From Trichobilharzia szidati (lineage: Eukaryota > Platyhelminthes > Trematoda > Strigeidida > Schistosomatidae), in NCBI GenBank assembly GCA_944472155.2, contig OX235279.1, positions 47,589,564 through 47,653,563 on the forward strand: DNA of 64,000 nt, written 5' to 3'. The notes beneath the pieces were generated by a model that was given only the letters and a program-made list of their open reading frames with translations, ran no database searches and was not told the origin of the DNA. The position numbers and the translations under genes were made by a program. This document shows, piece after piece, positions 57,884 to 64,000 of this stretch (the stretch's first letter is position 1; every line of letters begins with the position of its first letter).

Positions 57884-58785
57884 TATTGTTCCCTTGGGTT
57901 CCTAGTGGAACATAGGGCTTCAACTGCACGTCTCCTCTTGCTTCTGTCTTCTGCTGTACTTTTCATGTTAGACCATACTGTTTCAACTCTTCTTTACACG
58001 ACCCCCTCCATGTCACCCTTGGACGTCACACTCGCCGCTTCCCTTTCGGGTTCCAATCCAGGGCCTGACACGCGATGTCACACAGCGGCCTCCTCAGGGA
58101 GTGCTCAATCCATCTCCATTTTCTCTTGCATAGTTGTTGGGCGATTAGTTCTTATTTTGTTTGTTCCCATAGTTTCTTGTTGGTGATTCTTTCCGGCCAT
58201 CTCATCTTCACTATAGAACGAAGACAGTTGTTGATAAAGGTCTGCAACCTATTGAAAATATTCTTGGTGACCCGCCAAGTTTCTGATCCGTATAGAAGAA
58301 CTGACTGACTTGACGTTTGTATTGAAAATCCGAATTTTGTTGTTGATGCTGAGTGACGAAGATTTCTAGGTTGGTTTCAGGTTGATGAATGTGTTTCTCG
58401 CCTTCCTGATTGTCGATTTGACATCCTCGTCCGTTCCTCCTGTAGTTGAGACAATGCTCCCTAGATAAGTGAATGAAGTAACGTCTTTCAAATCCCTCCC
58501 GTTGATGGTGATTGGCACTGGATGTTGCTGCTGCTGTTGTTGGTTGGTTATTTTCATAACCTCCGTCTTGTCTATGTTCACCTGGAGTCCTCTCTTTGCT
58601 GCCAGCCTCTTCGACCAGTTTGTCGGTTTTCGCTTGTAAGTCTTCGATTTTGTGTGACATCAAACATAAATCATCCGCGAAATCCATGTCTTCTAGGTTC
58701 TTCACGTCGGTCCAGGATAACCCTGTTTTCTCGTTTCCCACAGTCTGACGCATAATCCAGTCCACCACAATTAGGAATATCATTG
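57884..58785 (-). pseudogene. 5'-truncated RTE LINE copy, frameshifted
   Basis: From the minus-strand start near 58785: MIFLIVVDWIMRQT (motif B end), DFADDLCLMSHKIEDLQAK (catalytic FADD, about 58680), then in other frames VNIDKTEVMKI and FTYLGSIVSTTGGTDEDV, and the C-terminal DNA to the tail GAAGCCCTATGTTCCACTAG and an AAT repeat. Same FADD family as 60229-63280, with several frameshifts. The C-terminal spacer is the 6-nt version (58040-58060), in which the downstream frame would continue. Confidence 0.85.
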
Positions 58786-59179
58786 GTGATAAGTTTGATA
58801 TCAGTTTATAATAAATATCAGTAATGGAAGGAAACGTAATCAGGCAACTTGAGAAATCAAAGTGAGTACTGTTAGTGAACTTGGAGGAAGTAATTCTTCA
58901 GTGGTGTGTATTCTCCTTTGTTTGCTTAACTCGTCAGTCAGCATGTGTTAAGTATTATTGTTGAACATTTCAAGCTTAAAATATACAAGCATGCTAAGAG
59001 AGGGAATATGTGTTTTCAGTAGACAGATACTGTTATTACGTCAGGTAAAACAGCCTCGTTGTAGTGGAATGCTATAGTTTTGCTTGCAAATGAATCCGAG
59101 TATTTACCGCATTTAAACTGTTCATCTCTGGATAATCGAACACATGTCTCATTATACAAATTAAAAAAGAAATGGCATC

Positions 59180-59552
59180 AACAGTCTGGTAGCCGATCTT
59201 ATCAAATCGCCAGAAAGAATTATCGAGAAGAAACTCTGGCAACAAACCAACCAAGAGCCGATTGCTCAGCAAGTATGCTGAAGAAAATGGAGATGGATAC
59301 GGCATACTCTGTGGAGACGGTCGAATGACACCGTGTGCAGTGCAGGCCATTGCTCGAGTGGAACCCGAGTGGAAAATGACAAGTGGGTAGTTGCTTCAAT
59401 GATGACATGGAGAAGATCGTGCCAAGTGGAGGAGATGCTGGCCAATCATGGGCTCAGATGAAGAGGACAGCAGAAAATAGAACTAAGTGGAGATGTGCTG
59501 CTGAAACCTTATGCCCCCCTTGGAACCCGAGCAACTAATAATAATAATAATA
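59180..59552 (+). pseudogene. RTE LINE 3' fragment with AAT tail
   Basis: CTCTGGCAACAAACCAACCA and AGAGCCGATTGCTCAGC, AAAATGGAGATGGATACG, GCAGGCCATTGCTCGAGTGG (10-nt spacer) and AACCTTATGCCCCCCTTGG, then (AAT)n. Dead, 5'-truncated. Confidence 0.8.
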
Positions 59553-60115
59553 GCCTATCTTAGCTATGATTCAAGTTAGTTCAGTTCATTTTAGTTTTCT
59601 AATTTTCCACTGATCATAGCTGTTTTATTAAAAAACAAAAAATGTAAGTTGGAATGTTGAATTTAATCACTGACCTCTTTGTCTTCATTCTTCGCCTATT
59701 ACCATGCGACTGCATTCACGTGTGCATGGTTAAATTTATAGAATAGACCATTTTTATTCTTGAAAGTAAGAAGATACACATAACCCATAATTAATTTCTT
59801 TGGAAAACATTTATTAGCCTCATAAATTACTAGTTAAACTATTTAAGGAAAGATTAATTTATTTGTACTGAGATTAGATGAAAACTATTAAACCTATCTG
59901 ATCTAATTTTCTGATTTCTTAAAGATATTAGCTTGTTTCTCTTCTACCAACAGCATAGCCATCATGGTTAGTTGTAACTGAAATGGCATTGCTTCGAGAA
60001 TCAGTCAGTTGGACGAGTCTCTTATATGCTTATGAAATGTAACTGCATAACCGACTTCGTTGAACCTGATGAGAATTAGGAGTGTGTAAGGACACGAGTG
60101 TTTGTTATTAGAATC
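59553..60115. other. Intergenic, nothing recognised
   Basis: AT-rich; no gene supported. Confidence 0.35.
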
Positions 60116-60119
60116 GTTC

Positions 60120-60205
60120 GACTACTGATATTTGTTATAAACTGATATCAATTCGTGGTCTCACCTGAAAAAAATACAATCCCTACAGACTAATTCTTGA
60201 AAATT
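60120..60205 (+). mobile_element. SINE-H tail fragment next to the LINE
   Basis: AAACTGATATCAATTCGTGG and ATCCCTACAGACTAATTCTT resemble the end of the SINE-H at 63294-63625. It indicates a second, mostly lost SINE-H immediately upstream of the one split by the LINE. Confidence 0.6.
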
Positions 60206-60228
60206 AATCTGGTGCTAAAGGACAAATT

Positions 60229-63200
60229 CAGGCGTGAGGCCAGCAACCCCACCCTGTAAACAAACCTGCTACAGAAACTTCACCATGAGCAATCTCCTTG
60301 CGACAAAAGAAAAAGTCTGTGTGGGGACATGGAATGTCCGCACTATGTACGAGACTGGCAAAGCTGCCCAGATCGCCAGCGAGATGAAAAGATACAGAAT
60401 CCAAGTGCTGGGAATATGTGAAAGCAGATGGAATGGAAGTGGACTCACCAAATTATCAACGGGAGAGTCAGTGATCTACTCCGGTCACCCAGAAGATAAC
60501 CACACGCACACCGAGGGCGTGGCTATCATGATGTCACCAACGGCAACGAAAGCCCTGATGCAATGGGAAGCGATCTCGTCCAGGATAATGACCGCCAGAT
60601 TCAACTCCAAAGGAAGAAAAGTGTCAATAATCCAATGTTATGCACCCACCAACAACGCAGACCTCGAAACGAAAGAAGAATTTTACAGACAACTACAGGC
60701 AGCAATAGACAATACTCCAGCTGGCGACATTAAAATACTAATGGGAGATATGAACGCCAAACTGGGACCAGACAATACAGGAAGAGAACTCATCATGGGT
60801 AGAGAAGCTCTTGGAGAAATGAATGAAAACGGAGAACTCTTCGCCGACTTCTGCGCCTTCAACGAACTAGTGATTGGTGGCAGTGTTTACAAGCACAGAG
60901 ATATCCACAAGGCTACATGGGTGTCACCAGACGGGCGAACCAAAAACCAAATTGACTTTATCACAATATCGAGGAAGTGGAGACGCAGCCTACTGGACAC
61001 AAGAGCAAGAAGAGGAGCAGACGTTGGCTCAGACCACTACCTCGTACAAGGGACAATCCAAATCAAATTAAAAGCTTTCAGGGAAACAGGAGCTGCAGAT
61101 AGACCACAAGCCAAGTTCAACACTCAAAAGCTGAAGGACCAGGCTACAAAGGACATCTTCATTGCAAACATAAGGGAAAAAGCCGAGACACAAATCAACA
61201 CCAACGAAAAGGTCAGCGTCGAAAAGCACTGGAACAAATTGAAAACGGTGTGGAGTCAAACCTGCATGGAAGTCCTAGGCAGAAAAAAGAGACAGGACAA
61301 ACAGTGGCTCTCTACGGACACTTGGAAACTAATAGAAGAGAGAAGGGTGGCGAAACAAAAGATTATCCAGTGCACCGACGAGCAACAGAAACAGGAGTTG
61401 AATGCAAGCTACAATGCACTGAACAAAAGAGTGAAGAAAAGTGCCAGGGAAGACAAAAGAAAATATTGTGAAACCATGGCAAACGAAGCAGAACAAGCTG
61501 CAGGCAAAGGAGACCTCGCTACACTATACCAAACAACTAGGCACCTTTCGGGCAAAAGTTCGACACAGATTAAGCCAATAAAGGACGACAATGGAAAGTC
61601 AATCACCAAAGAGGTGGAACAGAGGAAGCACTGGGCTGAACACTTCAAAAGACTTCTAAATCGTCCGCCACCTACAACGCGTCCAACAATACCAACAACG
61701 GAAGCAGAACTACCAATGAACATCGACCCTCCGACGAAATCCGAAGTCCTGAATGCCATCAAGATGCTAAAAGCTGGGAAAGCGCCAGGACCAGATGGAA
61801 TCCCAGCAGAAGCTTTGAAAATAGACCCAGAGACAACAGCGGACTTGATGACGCCACTACTAGAGAAGGTGTGGAAAGAGGGCAAAGTACCCGAGGATTG
61901 GAAGAACGGATACTTATTCAAACTGCCAAAGAAAGGAGATTTGAGTCAATGTAAAAACTGGCGTGGAATTATGCTTCTGTCCATTCCAAGCAAGATACTA
62001 TGTCGCATCATCCTGGAGAGAATTAAACAAGCCCTAGATGAAAAACTTCGTCCGGAACAGGCCGGATTCAGGAGGAACAAGTCATGCATTGACCAAATCG
62101 CCACCCTACGGATTATCATTGAACAAAGTTTGGAATGGCAGTCACCTCTCTATCTCAACTTCATCGATTTTGAGAAAGCCTTCGACAGCGTCGATCGAGA
62201 GGTGATTTGGCAACTACTTCGCTACTACGGGGTGCCGCCGACAATTATACATCTCATCCAACAGCTGTATGACAACGCTGCATGCCAAGTAATCCACAAC
62301 GGGAGGCTCACGGAATCCTTCGAAGTGAGGACGGGAGTGAGACAAGGCTGTCTACTGTCACCAATGATCTTCCTGATTGCAGTTGATTGGATAATGCGGC
62401 AGACAACGGCAACCAACGAGGGAACAGGCATAAAATGGACCGACACAAAAGCCTTGGAGGATTTGGATTTCGCCGATGATATATGTCTGATTTCCCACAA
62501 ACTGGAAGATATGCAAGTGAAAAGCAACAAATTGGCAGAAGAAGCAGCAAAGATAGGACTTCAAGTGAACATAGACAAAACAGAGGTAATGAAGATTCCT
62601 GGCCAACATCAACAGCAACAACCGACAACAATCAGCATAAATGGGAGGAACCTGAAGGAAACAACTTCTTTCACCTACCTGGGAAGCATCGTCTCAACTA
62701 CAGGAGGAACTGACGAGGATATCAAAGCCAGAATCGGAAAAGCAAGACAAGTTTTCATTTCTCTCAAGTCTATGTGGAGGTCAACAGCATTCAGCGTCAA
62801 AAATAAGATCCGTATTTTCAACTCCAATGTGAAGTCAGTACTACTATACGGATCAGAGACTTGGCGTGTCACAAAGAGCAGCTCAAACAAGCTACAGACC
62901 TTCATTAACAAATGCCTTCGCTCAATACTCAAGATCAAATGGCCGGAGAGGATCAGCAACAAAGATCTCTGGGAGCGAACCAACCAGGAACCGATCGTGA
63001 AACAAATAGGCAGGAAGAAATGGAGATGGATTGGACACACTCTGAGGAAACCAGCAAGTGACATCACTAGACAAGCCATTGCTCGAGTGGAACCCGAAAG
63101 GGAAGCGACGAGTTGGTCGTCCAAGGGTGACCTGGAGGAGATCATGTGAAGAGGAATTGAAAGCGTGTGGGCAGACTTGGAGCCAGGTGAAAACTACAGC

Positions 63201-63280
63201 AGAGAACCGAACGCAATGGAGACGCATGGCTGAAGCCCTATGTTCCTCTAGGAATTAAAGGAAATAATAATAATAATAAA
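60229..63280 (+). mobile_element. Near full-length RTE-clade LINE with 13-bp target-site duplication
   Basis: TAAAGGACAAATT flanks it at 60216-60228 and 63281-63293, giving an exact 3052-base element. It has a 56-base 5' leader, one long EN-RT frame (60285-63149), a short 3' region and a tail of AAT repeats, which is typical of RTE elements. It is inserted in the leader of a SINE-H: sequence right of it (TACCTGGAGTTCTAG) continues the SINE leader known from 40440. The intact frame and perfect duplication indicate a recent insertion. Leader and tail each share sequence with SINE-L. Confidence 0.93.
60285..63149 (+). CDS. RTE LINE endonuclease-reverse transcriptase polyprotein
   Basis: 954 codons from the first ATG (60285, context CACCATGA). 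The frame is open a little further upstream, but with no earlier ATG. The N-terminal apurinic-type endonuclease has TWNVRTM (about residue 15), ESRW (46), GDMNAK (about 154) and SDH (249), which give the Asn, Glu, Asp/Asn and His catalytic residues. The central reverse transcriptase has QAGFRRNKSCIDQ, motif A FIDFEKAFD (626-634), motif B GVRQGCLLSP, motif C FADD (729-732), VNIDKTEVM and FTYLG. The C-terminal part has LLYGSETWR and WRWIGHTLRK. It would nick target DNA and prime cDNA synthesis at the nick in the nucleus. The last 20 or so residues diverge because a spacer near 63078 is 10 nt rather than 6. The +1 frame, to 63258, encodes a longer basic tail with VGRPRVTWRR. Both active sites look intact. 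Confidence 0.9.
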   Translation: MSNLLATKEKVCVGTWNVRTMYETGKAAQIASEMKRYRIQVLGICESRWNGSGLTKLSTGESVIYSGHPEDNHTHTEGVAIMMSPTATKALMQWEAISSRIMTARFNSKGRKVSIIQCYAPTNNADLETKEEFYRQLQAAIDNTPAGDIKILMGDMNAKLGPDNTGRELIMGREALGEMNENGELFADFCAFNELVIGGSVYKHRDIHKATWVSPDGRTKNQIDFITISRKWRRSLLDTRARRGADVGSDHYLVQGTIQIKLKAFRETGAADRPQAKFNTQKLKDQATKDIFIANIREKAETQINTNEKVSVEKHWNKLKTVWSQTCMEVLGRKKRQDKQWLSTDTWKLIEERRVAKQKIIQCTDEQQKQELNASYNALNKRVKKSAREDKRKYCETMANEAEQAAGKGDLATLYQTTRHLSGKSSTQIKPIKDDNGKSITKEVEQRKHWAEHFKRLLNRPPPTTRPTIPTTEAELPMNIDPPTKSEVLNAIKMLKAGKAPGPDGIPAEALKIDPETTADLMTPLLEKVWKEGKVPEDWKNGYLFKLPKKGDLSQCKNWRGIMLLSIPSKILCRIILERIKQALDEKLRPEQAGFRRNKSCIDQIATLRIIIEQSLEWQSPLYLNFIDFEKAFDSVDREVIWQLLRYYGVPPTIIHLIQQLYDNAACQVIHNGRLTESFEVRTGVRQGCLLSPMIFLIAVDWIMRQTTATNEGTGIKWTDTKALEDLDFADDICLISHKLEDMQVKSNKLAEEAAKIGLQVNIDKTEVMKIPGQHQQQQPTTISINGRNLKETTSFTYLGSIVSTTGGTDEDIKARIGKARQVFISLKSMWRSTAFSVKNKIRIFNSNVKSVLLYGSETWRVTKSSSNKLQTFINKCLRSILKIKWPERISNKDLWERTNQEPIVKQIGRKKWRWIGHTLRKPASDITRQAIARVEPEREATSWSSKGDLEEIM

Positions 63281-63293
63281 TAAAGGACAAATT

Positions 63294-63625
63294 TACCTGG
63301 AGTTCTAGTGAGAAGTGGTGACCAGTGGGGTTCATCCAGGCGGGGGTGAGGATGTAGTTCCCACCGATGACATTTGTTAGTGGTCGTGATAAGATTACGA
63401 ATCGGTAGAAGTTAGAATTCATGGGCTGGCCATTGAATCGGGCGGGTCCCCATGGCTGAATGATGTACGAGCTTGCCCTGTAACCGGAAGGTGCTGGGTT
63501 CGAACCCTGGCAGTGAGTGCATACTATCGACGATTCCCAGCCTAGGATGAAACAGCTGTCCAATGGTTCTCAAACTGATATCAAACCGTGATCCTCTGAA
63601 ACAAATAGAAACCCTACATACTAAT
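63294..63625 (+). mobile_element. SINE-H, split by the LINE at its 5' end
   Basis: Leader at 63294-63420, head at 63435-63510 (A box TGGCTGAATGATG, B box GGTTCGAACCC), a degraded hammerhead at 63520-63560 (core ATCGACGA) and the tail CTGATATCAAACCGTGATC to ACCCTACATACTAATTCTTG. Its first bases lie left of the LINE. Confidence 0.8.
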
Positions 63626-64000
63626 TCTTGAAAATATTCATTATCACCAATCATTTACTAAATAGAGTCATGTCTGTCCACATCACAATCATTTATACAT
63701 TCACCTAGCCTAGGGATAAAATTTTTGCACTCAGATACTTAGGCTAAGTGAACACTAGAAGCTCGAATAGCACAGCCGTTATTGAATAAAGCATAACATG
63801 TATACATAATACGCATACTGAATTCCTAGAGGCTACTAATGCCATATGACTGCATCTGCATTCCTTCTTATTAGTTCTAGTTATATTTATCTAAACATCA
63901 CATAGATAAATTCCACCAAGAAGAATACACATAAAATGTACCATTCCCGTCAGCGAAAGTTACACAAATAATGAAAATGTTCGGGGGTTTAAATCAATTT
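63626..64000. other. Intergenic to window end, nothing recognised
   Basis: AT-rich; no gene or repeat recognised. Confidence 0.35.

Overview
The window looks like nuclear DNA of a blood fluke (Schistosoma or a close relative). It is AT-rich, gene-poor and filled with retroelements. The strongest marker is a family of tRNA-headed SINEs carrying Sm-alpha-type hammerhead ribozyme cores, together with RTE-clade LINEs and Penelope-like elements. The genus is an inference from these repeat families; no species-diagnostic gene was identified.

Only one ordinary host gene could be built. It is a seven-exon C2H2 zinc-finger gene on the + strand (coding 21747-27065, 721 residues, six fingers), with phase-consistent GT/AG introns, an in-frame stop just upstream of the ATG and polyadenylation signals after the stop. 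One intron 1 holds a decayed SINE.

Everything else recognisable is mobile or repetitive. (1) A nearly complete RTE LINE (60229-63280) has a 13-bp target-site duplication and one long endonuclease-reverse transcriptase frame. Shorter dead copies lie near 10.6, 36.1, 45.4-46.0, 47.8-48.4, 57.2, 57.9-58.8 and 59.2-59.5 kb. (2) A second, YADD-type LINE lineage is seen as fragments at 1-1190 and 36.55-36.80 kb. (3) Penelope-like fragments lie at 16.06-16.32 and 55.79-56.84 kb; the second has a GIY-YIG domain. (4) There are three SINE families: SINE-H (hammerhead), SINE-L (tRNA head plus pieces that match both ends of the RTE LINE) and SINE-3 (tRNA head with an A-rich tail). (5) Two inverted copies of a non-coding element with direct terminal repeats of about 480 bp lie at 8500-10011 and 40960-42800. 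(6) There are inverted 1-kb interspersed repeats (18220-19235 and 49555-50570), palindromic fold-backs and expanded microsatellites.

The parts interact. SINEs sit inside the LTR-like element, inside the Penelope frame and inside an intron, and the full-length LINE sits inside a SINE-H, so a relative insertion order can be read. SINE-L probably borrows the RTE machinery, because its tail matches the LINE 3' end. Several SINE-H insertions are head-to-head fold-backs flanked by a single target-site duplication, which suggests an unusual reverse-transcription outcome. One SINE-H (39636-39681) keeps an apparently complete hammerhead core; the others show one or more defined lesions.

All coordinates and pairings were read by eye. 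Repeat boundaries without a target-site duplication are approximate to roughly 10-30 bases.
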